This document shows, piece by piece, positions 17,283-32,606 of a stretch of DNA of 64,000 nt. This DNA is from Microbulbifer hainanensis. Lineage in GTDB: Bacteria; Pseudomonadota; Gammaproteobacteria; Pseudomonadales; Cellvibrionaceae. The stretch lies in the NCBI RefSeq assembly GCF_014904735.1, contig NZ_JACZCR010000020.1, forward strand, positions 186,001 through 250,000. The letters run 5' to 3'. Both the position numbers and the translations under genes were made by a program. How positions within the stretch are numbered: the first letter of the stretch is position 1; the number at the start of each line of letters is the position of its first letter. The notes beneath the pieces are model-generated. The model was given only the letters and a program-made list of their open reading frames with translations, was not told the origin of the DNA and searched no databases.

Positions 17283-18299
17283 TTAGTGTTGCAAGACCAT
17301 ATCTTCCAGCCAGGTCCGCAACCGTCGCGCCTCACGTTCCCCGGCGGCAACGGCCTCCGCGGCGCGGGCGTATTCCATCCCGCTGATCCCCCCCACTTTC
17401 GGCATAATCAGTACATCGGGAGGAGATCCCATCATTTTCGTGCGCTTGTGGCGGCGCTCCAGGATATCCATGGCCTGGTGCATGGTATCGAACATGCCCG
17501 GCGGAGATACCCGCGGGCGATTGCGCAGTTCGCGGAACTGCGTGAGCTGCTCCCGGCCCTGCTCCAGCAACCGTGCCAATCCATTGCTGTGATGATCTTC
17601 CTTCACCGCTTTTACGGGCGGCTCCCCGTGTGATATCTCAGCGCTTTCATCGGCCAGCTCGCGCATCTCATCATCACCAGTTTTTTCGCTGACGATGCGC
17701 TTTACCTCGCCTCGCTCGCGTTCGAGCAGAGGTCCCCCATCTTCGGTCACATCGACGGCGATGACACAGGTAGCGCCCATCGCGCGACACACGTCCACGG
17801 GGACGGGATTCACCACAGCACCATCCACCAGCCAGCGACCCGCCAGTGCTTTCGGCGACAACAAGCCGGGGATCGAACAGGAAGCGCTGACCGCGTCCTG
17901 CAGGTTGCCTTCCTGCAACCAGATTTCTTGGCCGCTGTGCAGGTCCGTGGCCACGGCAGTGAAGGGTAGGGGCAGGTCCTCGATGTTCTCGAATTGAAAT
18001 TCTTCAAAGAAGGCGCGAAACGGCTTGATTCCGCCGAGTACGCCGCCGCCGAGAGTCCAGTTGATATCCAGCAGCGAGAAGACTTTCCAGTTATCGAGCT
18101 GACGCACCCACGCCTCAAGCTGGTCGAGCTTGCCGCCGGCATATGCGGCGCCCACGAAAGCCCCCATGGAGGTTCCCGCGATCACATGGGGTTTTATGCC
18201 CATCTCGTCTAGCACTTTCAGCACACCAATATGCGCAAAACCTTTGGCTGCACCGCTTCCGAGCGCAACTCCGAGACGAAGTTCCTGGTTAGCATTCAC
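17283..18299 (-). CDS. patatin-like phospholipase (RssA-like)
   Basis: 338-aa patatin-family serine lipase. It has the glycine-rich oxyanion loop GSGAAKGFAHIG (about residues 14-25), the nucleophile elbow GTSMG (about 43-47, Ser45) and the dyad aspartate in LVDGAVVNPVP (about residue 158), which define a complete Ser-Asp dyad. The C-terminal 150 residues are basic and less conserved, resembling the RssA/YchK group. Likely a cytoplasmic or membrane-associated acyl hydrolase; substrate unknown. The 275 bp downstream, to the GST start, hold no gene that I can support. Confidence 0.9.
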   Translation of the reverse strand: MNANQELRLGVALGSGAAKGFAHIGVLKVLDEMGIKPHVIAGTSMGAFVGAAYAGGKLDQLEAWVRQLDNWKVFSLLDINWTLGGGVLGGIKPFRAFFEEFQFENIEDLPLPFTAVATDLHSGQEIWLQEGNLQDAVSASCSIPGLLSPKALAGRWLVDGAVVNPVPVDVCRAMGATCVIAVDVTEDGGPLLERERGEVKRIVSEKTGDDEMRELADESAEISHGEPPVKAVKEDHHSNGLARLLEQGREQLTQFRELRNRPRVSPPGMFDTMHQAMDILERRHKRTKMMGSPPDVLIMPKVGGISGMEYARAAEAVAAGEREARRLRTWLEDMVLQH

Positions 18300-18407
18300 T
18301 TCTTGTCACTACCTTTTGATATTACACAACTCGAGGCTAGCTATTAGAGGCCGGACAGGTTTGATTGTTCATTCTGGGTTTTAGAGCCTTTCTATGAATC
18401 CGGACCA

Positions 18408-19484
18408 TTAGACGTTTAAAACTCCTTCTTTGGACGCCCAGGCGATCGCACTATCAATGGTCTCCCCCCAGTTCATTTCCAAATCCCTCGCGAAGGCTAT
18501 TTCTTTGTCGATTTCGAAAGGCGCACTGACAGGATCTTTAGCGTGTACTCTCGCAAGAGTATTCCACGCGCACTCCACCTCAACCGAAGAGAGATCAAGA
18601 GACAGCGCTTGATTCGCATAGGTTAATTCTGCGACGGGGTTTTTGCGCAAGGATTCCAGCGTTAAATGTCTTCCGTTTTTCTCGTTACCATGCAGGTCAC
18701 CAAGTTGAATCGCCTTTTTTTGTGCACTGTAGCAACAGGCAATAAGGCAGCAGATGCTTGTCATACTATCTGTGAAGTTTTGCGCCTGTCTCACAAACTC
18801 ACTGGAAATACTGCCCACTCCACACAATTTATCCAGGAGCTCGAGCGTTTGTCGGATTCTCGGTTTGCCGCCGCGAAATATCGATATAATGTACGAGCGA
18901 ATTTCACTGCTTATAACAAGGGAATAGCTGTTATTTCTCAATCCAACATTGTTGGCCGAAATAAGAATATTGTCCCAGTTAGAAAGTTTTATAACCGACT
19001 TGACCTCGGTTCCCGCCCAAAAGACAAAGCGGCTGAGCAGCATATCAAACAAGAGTTGCAATTCTTCGGCTTCACCCGAATTGGCAGGCAAGCTTGCATA
19101 GAAGTTTGAGAGCTGAGTAATTGCGCGGGGCTCTCTCAGCACGAAGACTTTACCCGGAACCGAAAGCACTCGACTGAGCAGTGTGGAACCACAAAAACCG
19201 GTGTGTAAGATCAGCCTGGGTGGCGATAACACATCACGGGCACCGTACAACCAATCCTTGGCCCTATCTTCTTCGATTTCAACAATATCGTTTGTTGCTG
19301 CTATTGGCTGCCTGCCATCATGAAATGGCATATCAGAAATTTCAGCAATAGTAATTCGCGAAAATTGTAATTTTTTCCTATCTGTATCGTAGCTTATTGG
19401 TAGCCAATTCGGACTATTGAGAATCTCACTGGAGGATTCTATCGACAGTGCGCGTGCAGTGCGGACAATTCCACCTGGTTCCAT
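18408..19484 (-). CDS. sulfotransferase-like P-loop protein, AT-richer than its neighbours
   Basis: 358-aa protein. A single recognisable motif, LHTGFCGSTLLSRVL (about residues 92-106), matches the 5'-phosphosulfate-binding P-loop of PAPS-dependent sulfotransferases, and VFVLREPRAITQL about 10 residues later fits the following strand and helix with the conserved arginine region. The rest has no clear motif. A good GGAG lies 5 bases before the ATG, so the gene looks functional. Its base composition and codon use are visibly poorer in GC than the flanking genes, which points to horizontal transfer. It is isolated, with about 450 bp to the next gene upstream. Function beyond the P-loop is unknown. 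Confidence 0.65.
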   Translation of the reverse strand: MEPGGIVRTARALSIESSSEILNSPNWLPISYDTDRKKLQFSRITIAEISDMPFHDGRQPIAATNDIVEIEEDRAKDWLYGARDVLSPPRLILHTGFCGSTLLSRVLSVPGKVFVLREPRAITQLSNFYASLPANSGEAEELQLLFDMLLSRFVFWAGTEVKSVIKLSNWDNILISANNVGLRNNSYSLVISSEIRSYIISIFRGGKPRIRQTLELLDKLCGVGSISSEFVRQAQNFTDSMTSICCLIACCYSAQKKAIQLGDLHGNEKNGRHLTLESLRKNPVAELTYANQALSLDLSSVEVECAWNTLARVHAKDPVSAPFEIDKEIAFARDLEMNWGETIDSAIAWASKEGVLNV

Positions 19485-19866
19485 AATGACTCCATCCCAG
19501 GAACTCGAACCATGATTGGAGCGACTTCATTGTTTTTAGGTTTTTCCGAGACAAGAAAGTATCCGAGGATGTCCCTCGAGATTGATTTCTAGATGGGATT
19601 CGAGCTGATTTGCTTCTGGCCCAACTGCATAACATGACTGACCTCACACTGAGGAACAACGTCACTTGTCGCAGCAGTTCATTGCTTTGTCGCAATGGCA
19701 CAGTGGACCCGTTACGGGACTTATCGGCGTCTTTGAATGATCTGGGAGTGCGGCCAGTAGCAGGGAACCGGTCTCGAATGGTGCGCTTTCGGCCAATAAT
19801 TGATCAGCTCGTTGCCGTGACCGGCTGGAAATACACAAGCGGGTTAGTCGCAAACTGGACAGCCCA
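19485..19866. other. gene-free stretch between the sulfotransferase-like gene and the atp terminator
   Basis: No reading frame here has a plausible start, codon use or family pattern. Composition is mixed, and TTGTCGCA is repeated directly about 20 bp apart (around 19667 and 19687). It may be remnant DNA that came with the sulfotransferase-like gene. No RNA gene was recognised. Confidence 0.5.
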
Positions 19867-19896
19867 TAAAAAAAGCAGCCGAAGCTGCTTTTTTTA
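19867..19896 (-). terminator. terminator of the ATP synthase operon
   Basis: On the minus strand: GCAGC-TTCG-GCTGC followed by seven T. The UUCG tetraloop hairpin with U tract lies 40 bp beyond the atpC stop, making it a textbook rho-independent terminator. Confidence 0.92.
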
Positions 19897-19935
19897 TTGC
19901 CCGCAATCGGGGCCTTACACGGGGGTAAGAACCGA

Positions 19936-20355
19936 TTACTTGCCGGTGGCCTTGCGAATGGCTTGCAGGGTGCGCAGGCGCGCCTCTGCTTCTGCCAGCT
20001 GGGCGGAGATGCGGGCATAGTCGATTTCCGACGGTGCCTGATGCAGCGCGTGGGCCGCTTCCTCGCGGGCCTTTTGCGCGGCTTCTTCATCGATTTCGCG
20101 CTCGGCCACATCGGCTAGGATGGTGACCATATTCGGCTGAACCTCGGCGTAACCGCCGCTCACGAACAGCACTTCCTCTTCACCGCCATCCTTGATGATA
20201 CGTACCGGACCCGGCTTCAGTGCGGTGAGCAGCTGAGCGTGGCCGTAGGAGATACCCAGTTCCCCCTCGACGCCAGTGACGACCACCATCTCCACCAGTC
20301 CGGAGAAGAGGGATTGCTCGGCGCTTACGATGTCGCAATGTACAGTCATAGCCAT
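19936..20355 (-). CDS. atpC: ATP synthase F1 subunit epsilon
   Basis: 139-aa epsilon subunit of the F1 central stalk. It has the N-terminal beta-sandwich ([16 protein letters not shown], then [20 protein letters not shown]) and a C-terminal two-helix domain (about residues 90-136) that regulates ATPase activity. Last gene of the atp operon, directly followed by its terminator. GAGG precedes the ATG at 20355; an ATG two codons later is possible. Confidence 0.97.
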   Translation of the reverse strand: MAMTVHCDIVSAEQSLFSGLVEMVVVTGVEGELGISYGHAQLLTALKPGPVRIIKDGGEEEVLFVSGGYAEVQPNMVTILADVAEREIDEEAAQKAREEAAHALHQAPSEIDYARISAQLAEAEARLRTLQAIRKATGK

Positions 20356-20434
20356 AAGGCTACCTCATTCTCTGCTATTTGCCTGAAGAATTTCCGCCGC
20401 GGCACTCGAGTACCGGCGGCAGATAATTCAGCGC

Positions 20435-22734
<2,300 letters not shown>

Positions 22735-22796
22735 AGTTGATTACCCTGCCGGGGCACTGCGCTCTCCGCGGAGAGGCACAGCGCCGTTAGTCGTGT

Positions 22797-24341
<1,545 letters not shown>

Positions 24342-24390
24342 GCTCTGTTCCTCAAGTCCCCGGATTCCTACCGCAATCCGGGAAAGTAAT

Positions 24391-24927
24391 TTAGGAGTTC
24401 ATCGCCTCGGCGAGTTTGGTCAGACGACCGCGCACCGTGCCGTCGATTACGGTATCACCGGCGCGGATGATCGCGCCGCCCAGCAGGCTTTCGTCTACCG
24501 AGTGGTGCAGGTGCACTTCGCGTTCAAACTTCTTGTTAAGCGCCTGGGCCAACTGCTGTGCCTGCGCGTCGCTGAGCGGGCGCGCGGATACGACATCCAC
24601 TTCCAGGGTGGCTTCCGCCTGTGCTTTCAGCTCTTCAAACAGCACGGAAATTTCCGGCAGCAGAGTCAGGCGGTGGTTTTCCGCCAGCAGCCGGATGAAA
24701 TTCTTGCCGGAATCACTGAGGTCATCCGCACAGATCGACAGGAATTTTTCTGCGCGCTCGTTACTGGTGAGCTGCGGGTTTTCCAGCAGCTCACGCACTT
24801 TCTCGCTCTGGCTGACCGCCGCCGACGTTGCCAGCGCAGTGCTCCAACCGGCGAGGTCGGAGGCTTGCTGCGCATAACTGAAGGCCGCTTTGGCGTAGGG
24901 CCGGGCCAGTGTGCTGAGTTCCGCCAT
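24391..24927 (-). CDS. atpH: ATP synthase F1 subunit delta
   Basis: 178-aa peripheral-stalk subunit (OSCP homologue) linking F1 alpha to the b dimer. N-terminal helical bundle [13 protein letters not shown] (residues 6-18); C-terminal [21 protein letters not shown] (core [11 protein letters not shown] near residue 148), the most conserved block of the family. Starts 12 bp after atpF ends. Confidence 0.97.
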   Translation of the reverse strand: MAELSTLARPYAKAAFSYAQQASDLAGWSTALATSAAVSQSEKVRELLENPQLTSNERAEKFLSICADDLSDSGKNFIRLLAENHRLTLLPEISVLFEELKAQAEATLEVDVVSARPLSDAQAQQLAQALNKKFEREVHLHHSVDESLLGGAIIRAGDTVIDGTVRGRLTKLAEAMNS

Positions 24928-24939
24928 GGGGTTCCTCGC

Positions 24940-25410
24940 TTACAGCTCGGCTGCCAGTTTGTCGATCAGGTCGTCGTGCACCTTGGCATCGATATTGACC
25001 GAGAGAATCTTCTCCGCACCGGCAACAGACAGGGCAGCCACTCGGCTGCGCAGCTGTTCCTTGGCGCGGTTCACTTCCTGGTCGATCTCAGCCTTGGCTG
25101 CCGCCTTCAGGCGATCGCCTTCGGCTTCAGCAGCCTGCTTGGCTTCGTCGACTATCTGATTGGCGCGCTTGTTGGCACCATCGATGATCTCGGCCGCCTG
25201 TTCTTTGGCTTCTTTCAGCTGTTCAGCGGCTTTGCGCTGGGCCAGCTCCAGATCCTTGGATGCACGCTCGGCCTCTTCGAGACCGGTGGCGATCTTCTGC
25301 TCGCGTTCCTGCATGACGCCAAGCAGCGCCGGCCATACGAACTTCCAGCAGAACCATACAAAGGCCAGGAAAGTAATCGACTGGCCGATTAGAGTCAGGT
25401 TGATATTCAC
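24940..25410 (-). CDS. atpF: ATP synthase F0 subunit b
   Basis: 156-aa stator subunit with one N-terminal transmembrane helix ([20 protein letters not shown] start, about residues 5-27), then a long charged helix rich in Ala, Glu and Lys (about 32-150) that forms the dimeric peripheral stalk. Length equals the E. coli b subunit. Second of the F0 small subunits, between atpE and atpH. Confidence 0.97.
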   Translation of the reverse strand: MNINLTLIGQSITFLAFVWFCWKFVWPALLGVMQEREQKIATGLEEAERASKDLELAQRKAAEQLKEAKEQAAEIIDGANKRANQIVDEAKQAAEAEGDRLKAAAKAEIDQEVNRAKEQLRSRVAALSVAGAEKILSVNIDAKVHDDLIDKLAAEL

Positions 25411-25482
25411 ACCGACACCTCTTGCTCTTTGCTCTTTATAAAAAAAGAACTTTGGGGGTTAAGGGCAATTGGAACGATGGAA

Positions 25483-25788
<306 letters not shown>

Positions 25789-25796
25789 TCAAAAAA

Positions 25797-26729
<933 letters not shown>

Positions 26730-26805
26730 TCAGCAATCGTAAAAGTATGAATTCTTTCTATTGCGCCGGTCTGCGGAGCTCATACCTACATAATAAGTAG
26801 AGCGA

Positions 26806-27168
26806 TCAACGCACCGCGCGCGCCACCAGGACCCACTGTACGATCACACAGAGGCCATAGCTGATAAACAGTGCCGCCGGGTCCAGCGGTCTTACTACGA
26901 CGAACACCGCCGCAAACCCCACCAGGGTGAGCACGAATTTGCCCGTTTCCCCTCGGTAGAAATTCTCCAAGACCCGATTGGCCGCGCGCGCGCCGCTATC
27001 GCGGAAGGCTCGCAGGCCGAAATACGCATTGGGCAGCGCGCACAGCAAACCGCCGAGCACGACGGAGAGCGCGGTCACCGGTTTGCCGCCAAGGTGCAGA
27101 CCTGCACCGGCGAGCGATACCAGCAGCAGCTGTACCGCGGCAACAATCAACACCGGGGGTTTATACAT
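26806..27168 (-). CDS. atpI: ATP synthase assembly protein I
   Basis: 120-aa membrane protein with four hydrophobic helices, basic loop regions and a GLRAFRDSGARAANRVLENFYRGE-type segment (core GARAANRVLENFYRGE) found in gammaproteobacterial AtpI. It helps c-ring assembly but is not a subunit. First gene of the atp operon; 280 bp separate it from parB, so the operon promoter should be in that gap. Confidence 0.9.
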   Translation of the reverse strand: MYKPPVLIVAAVQLLLVSLAGAGLHLGGKPVTALSVVLGGLLCALPNAYFGLRAFRDSGARAANRVLENFYRGETGKFVLTLVGFAAVFVVVRPLDPAALFISYGLCVIVQWVLVARAVR

Positions 27169-27200
27169 AGACGGGGATTAGCCGACCCTGGTTGCCAAAA

Positions 27201-27249
27201 CCTGAATATTCAGGGCATTTTCGTGCGCTGTCCGCCCAAATTTTGGGCG
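27201..27249. promoter_or_regulatory. two palindromes upstream of the atp operon
   Basis: CCTGAATATTCAGG (27201-27214) is a perfect 14-bp palindrome and CGCCCAAATTTTGGGCG (27233-27249) is palindromic around one central base. Both lie 33-81 bp before atpI in the parB-atpI gap, a plausible promoter/operator zone. On the minus strand the second could also act as a parB terminator, but no T tract follows. Confidence 0.45.
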
Positions 27250-27449
27250 TGCGAATTATAGGAGCAACCGCATGGCCGGTTCAACCGGCAAATTTCGCCA
27301 AGTTATTTAATTTTCGACGTTTTTTCCGATCGAATTGGCCACCCTGTTAGTGGTCACTAACAAGGTGTTCTCGCGCCATTTTGGGGCAGCTTTGCTGTTT
27401 GCCGTTGGCGGCGGGGGGCGGCGATTGCCCCATACGGATCACCCGGGTT

Positions 27450-28352
27450 TCAGTCCTCTTTGTACCCGAGGTGGGCGAGGATGCCGTCGAGTTCATCGAG
27501 GCTGCTGTACTTGAGCACCAGCTTGCCGACCCCCTTCTCATTGTGATCAATGCTCACCGGGACGCCGACCTTCTCCGACAGCTGCTCGCTCAGGCGGCGG
27601 ATATTGGGATCTTCCTTGGGCTTGGGCGCGGTGGGATTCTGCGCCTGCTGCTGCAGGCGGCGCACCAGCGCCTCGGTCTGGCGCACGGTCAGACCGCGTT
27701 CGACGACCTGCCGCGCGGCGGCGCGCTGGGTCTCGCCGGCGAGCCCCAGCAGGGCCTTGGCGTGACCGGTTTCCAGATCGCCGCGCTCGAGGAAAGTTCG
27801 CACCTCCTCGGTCAGGCTCAACAGGCGCAGCAGGTTGGTCACCGCGGTGCGGGATTTACCCACAGCCTCCGCCACTTCTTGCTGGGTTAGCTGGAATTCG
27901 TCCTGCAGTCGCTTCAGGGCAGCCGCCTCTTCGACGGGGTTCAGGTCTTCGCGCTGGATATTCTCGATCAGCGCCATGGCGATGGCGGCTTCGTCGGGCA
28001 CTTCGCGTACCAGTGCGGGAACGCGATCCAGCTCGGCCAGCTGGGCGGCGCGCCAGCGGCGCTCACCGGCGATGATCTCGTATTTGTGCTCGCCCACCGG
28101 GCGCACGACGATCGGCTGCATGATGCCCTGGGCGCGAATGGAGTCGGCCAGTTCCTGCAGGGATTCCTGCGGGAAATCGCGGCGGGGCTGGTAGCGGCCA
28201 CGCTGCAGGAATTCGATCGGCAGTTCGCGCAGTTCACCGTCCACGGATTCCTTGCTGCCGCCGTCGCCGGTGGCCATGGCAATCGCCTGGCTGGCTTCGC
28301 CACTGATCAGATGGGACAGGTTCTTGCCCAAACCTTTGCGCCGGGTGGCCAT
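27450..28352 (-). CDS. parB: chromosome-partitioning protein ParB
   Basis: 300-aa CTPase/DNA-binding clamp of the chromosomal ParABS system. An N-terminal basic ParA-interaction segment (RRKGLGKNLSHLI) is followed by the CTP-binding core (GRYQPRRDF, then AGERRWRAAQLA near residue 94). The central HTH reads LTQQEVAEAVGKSRTAVTNLLRLL (core QQEVAEAVGKSRTAVTNLL) and a C-terminal dimerisation domain ends the protein. It starts 16 bp after parA ends. Its targets are the two perfect parS sites inside recF (40975 and 41620). Confidence 0.97.
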   Translation of the reverse strand: MATRRKGLGKNLSHLISGEASQAIAMATGDGGSKESVDGELRELPIEFLQRGRYQPRRDFPQESLQELADSIRAQGIMQPIVVRPVGEHKYEIIAGERRWRAAQLAELDRVPALVREVPDEAAIAMALIENIQREDLNPVEEAAALKRLQDEFQLTQQEVAEAVGKSRTAVTNLLRLLSLTEEVRTFLERGDLETGHAKALLGLAGETQRAAARQVVERGLTVRQTEALVRRLQQQAQNPTAPKPKEDPNIRRLSEQLSEKVGVPVSIDHNEKGVGKLVLKYSSLDELDGILAHLGYKED

Positions 28353-28368
28353 ATGGTATTACCTCAGA

Positions 28369-29169
28369 TTAAACGGCTTCCGCCACCGGGCGGTTTTGAT
28401 TCTGGTTGGCGGCGTGGCGGCGGGTCATCTCGCCGGCCAGTGCCAGATAGGCGATTGCGCCCTTGGAGTGGCGGTCGTACTCGAGCGCGGGCTGGCCGAA
28501 ACTCGGCGCCTCGGCGAGACGCACATTGCGTGGAATACAGGTGCGGTACAGGCGCTCGCCGAAATATTCCGACAGCTGCTCGGATACGTCGCTGGTCAAA
28601 CTGTTGCGCGGGTCGTACATGGTGCGCAGGATGCCCTCGATCTTCAGCTCCGGATTGGCGGCGCGCTGGATCTGGGTGATGGTGTCGATCAGCGCCGACA
28701 GCCCCTCGAGCGCGTAGTACTCGCACTGCATCGGGATCAGCACACCGTGGGCAGCGCAGAGCGCGTTGACGGTCAGCATGTTCAGGGAGGGCGGGCAGTC
28801 GATGACGATGTAGTCGTAATCGGCGCTGATATCGCGCAGTGCGCGACGCAGGCGCGACTCGCGGCCATCCATGGTCAGCAGCTCCACTTCGGCGGCGGAG
28901 AGATCGCCGTTGGCGGGCATCAGTTCAAAACCGCTGGAGGTAGGGACGATCGCCTTGCGCGCCGGCAATTCACTGGCGAGCACGTCGTAGCTGGACAGCT
29001 GCAGTTCGCCCTTGTCCACGCCACTGCCCATGGTGGCATTGCCCTGGGGGTCGAGGTCGATCAACAGTACCCGGCGCTTGCTCGCGACGAGGGAGGCGGC
29101 CAAATTGACGCAGGTGGTGGTCTTGCCTACCCCGCCTTTCTGGTTGGCCACAGCGAATATTTTGCTCAA
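28369..29169 (-). CDS. parA: chromosome-partitioning ATPase ParA
   Basis: 266-aa deviant-Walker ATPase. The P-loop KGGVGKTTT is at about residues 10-18, the switch/Walker B regions include LLIDLDPQGN and IDCPPSL, and the C-terminal part carries the nucleoid-binding basic region. I place the start at TTG 29169 (LSKIFAVANQ) because AGGAT lies 7 bases upstream; an in-frame extension of 28 residues to 29253 is unlike the family. Works with ParB/parS to segregate new origins. Confidence 0.95.
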   Translation of the reverse strand: MSKIFAVANQKGGVGKTTTCVNLAASLVASKRRVLLIDLDPQGNATMGSGVDKGELQLSSYDVLASELPARKAIVPTSSGFELMPANGDLSAAEVELLTMDGRESRLRRALRDISADYDYIVIDCPPSLNMLTVNALCAAHGVLIPMQCEYYALEGLSALIDTITQIQRAANPELKIEGILRTMYDPRNSLTSDVSEQLSEYFGERLYRTCIPRNVRLAEAPSFGQPALEYDRHSKGAIAYLALAGEMTRRHAANQNQNRPVAEAV

Positions 29170-29322
29170 GGTTTTTATCCTTTGTTCTCCCGAAAAGTGG
29201 TCTCCCCGATACTTTTCAGGTCTCGCCGCGGAAAAGCCGGCATCAATCGGCACTCGGCTCCCTGCAACGGAGTGCGCTGGACTTGCAAAAATTGCGAATC
29301 AGATTCGTAAATTCAGCGGGAT

Positions 29323-29979
29323 TTACGCCAGATCGCCGCGGTTATCGTCGCGGCTGAGTACGATGAGGTGGCGATCCGCGTCGCAACCCGGTACCGACAG
29401 GGGGTGCACCTGTTCGACCTTAATCCCTTTTGGAAGTGCGCTCAACTCATCTTCCGGCAACTTGCCCTTCATAGCGTAAAACCTACCACCCGGAGCTAGC
29501 AAGTGCTCACTTCCGCAAACCATATCCTCGATCGATGCGAAGGCCCTGGAAACCACCGCGGCGAAGGGTTGCTCGGGCCGGAAGGCTTCCACCCGCTCAT
29601 TCACGACGGTCACGTTCGGCAGGGGCAGGGTGGTTGCCACCTGGAACAGGAAACGCGTCTTCTTGCCATTGCTGTCGAGCAGGGTGACCCGGCGCTCGGG
29701 GTGCATGATCGCCAGCGGAATACCGGGCAGGCCGCCGCCGCTGCCGACGTCGATCAGGTCGCCAGTGCCACACAGGTTGACCACACTGAGACTGTCGATG
29801 ATATGGCGCTCGAGCATCTGCGCCGGATCGCGCACGGCCGACAGGTTGTAGGCCGCATTCCAGCGCGCGAACAGTGCCAGGTATTCCAGCAGCAGGTCCT
29901 GCTGGCGCTCATCCAGGTCAACCGCCATGCTCCGGGCGGCTTCGGTCAGGCGGGGACGAAATGATTCCATCTGCGGCAA
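29323..29979 (-). CDS. rsmG: 16S rRNA (guanine527-N7)-methyltransferase
   Basis: About 215-218-aa SAM-dependent methyltransferase. Motif I is VGSGGGLPGIPLAI (about residues 77-90), with LLDSNGKKTRFL and VVSRAFASIEDM downstream, all hallmarks of RsmG (GidB). Start: a TTG at 29979 has AGGAG 10 bases upstream; the ATG three codons later (29970) is the alternative. Directly downstream of mnmG, the usual gidA-gidB order. Confidence 0.95.
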   Translation of the reverse strand: MPQMESFRPRLTEAARSMAVDLDERQQDLLLEYLALFARWNAAYNLSAVRDPAQMLERHIIDSLSVVNLCGTGDLIDVGSGGGLPGIPLAIMHPERRVTLLDSNGKKTRFLFQVATTLPLPNVTVVNERVEAFRPEQPFAAVVSRAFASIEDMVCGSEHLLAPGGRFYAMKGKLPEDELSALPKGIKVEQVHPLSVPGCDADRHLIVLSRDDNRGDLA

Positions 29980-30012
29980 AGCGGGCGAACTCCTGAATAC
30001 AACGGTGCCGCG

Positions 30013-31902
<1,890 letters not shown>

Positions 31903-32162
31903 AGCTGCTGCCACAGGGGGTAAAAATGGGCGCACATTTTATAGTCAGCGGGTGTGAGACGGCAAATGGTGCGCGAATAAATTGCTGCTGTTGAAACTAT
32001 AGGGTCTGTGCTGTTCCGGCTCTTCGCGGATGTTTGAGTTTCATGGACTTTTCTTAACTAATGAATAATTAAGTTATACATATCTTGTATGAGTATTGGT
32101 TTGTATTAGTAGTAATTATTAGGGGCCGGTGCTTTTCTGTATAAGCCTAAAATTAACATATA

Positions 32163-32175
32163 AATCAATGTCTTA
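32163..32175 (+). promoter_or_regulatory. IHF consensus site in the oriC candidate
   Basis: AATCAATGTCTTA fits WATCAANNNNTTR exactly, and it sits at the edge of the AT-rich unwinding region as the IHF site does in E. coli oriC. Confidence 0.55.
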
Positions 32176-32198
32176 GTGGCCATGCTAAGTTGCTGGTA

Positions 32199-32220
32199 AC
32201 CCCTGTTCCGGAGCAGGGGT
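32199..32220. repeat. 22-bp near-perfect palindrome in the oriC candidate
   Basis: ACCCCTG-T-TCCGGA-G-CAGGGGT: all positions pair except one T-G. It lies between the IHF site and the DnaA-box cluster and may be a binding site for an origin protein. Confidence 0.5.
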
Positions 32221-32606
32221 AACGACGGTACGAGGCTGTGGACAGATGGGATAACTTTTGCCCGTTGAGAACCCTCGCGGAGTTATACCCGGCTGGGCTC
32301 TCAGTTTTTGCGCGGTTTTCCCCCGTTTTTGTGCACAGCGGTGCGAATGAAGGGGGTTGTTGTGGCCAGATGGCGGCATTTTCTGGGGGCGGCCTGTGCA
32401 TAAGTGCGGCATTCTGGATAACCCTGTGGGTAGCTGTGCGCAACTTTTGTGTTTTTTCCGTGGGTTAGGCGGTATTCAGTCCGGGCGACCCCCATGCTTG
32501 TGAGCAATTATGACCGTAGTGAACACGGTTTTTCGTCGGAGAGGTAGGTGCTGGTGTTGTGGTGTGTCCCCAATTTAAGTAGCTGGTTTATTGCGGAGAT
32601 CTTGTT

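Larger units (their letters stand above)
31990..32460. other. oriC: candidate chromosomal replication origin (oriC) beside mnmG
   Basis: Gene-free region between mnmG and the cupin gene. From left to right: a strongly AT-rich stretch (about 32041-32160) containing TAGTAGTAA (32107-32115, like a DnaA-trio) and TTATACATA (32074-32082, one mismatch from a DnaA box); a perfect IHF consensus (32163-32175); a 22-bp palindrome (32199-32220); and DnaA-box variants TGTGCATAA (32395-32403) and TCTGGATAA (32413-32421), with weaker TGTGGACAG and TGTGGGTAG. The order gidA, unwinding region, IHF, DnaA boxes copies E. coli oriC. Function is inferred. Confidence 0.6.

Noticed and set aside
17031..17633. 200-residue plus-strand frame over the patatin gene
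   Set aside because: Most of it is antisense to the patatin coding region; the unique first part has no ribosome site or motif.
19662..20111. 149-residue minus-strand frame across the atp terminator
   Set aside because: It runs through atpC in another frame and over the terminator hairpin; no family pattern.
28369..29253. Longer ParA with 28 extra N-terminal residues
   Set aside because: The extension is unlike ParA and a well-placed ribosome site precedes TTG 29169.
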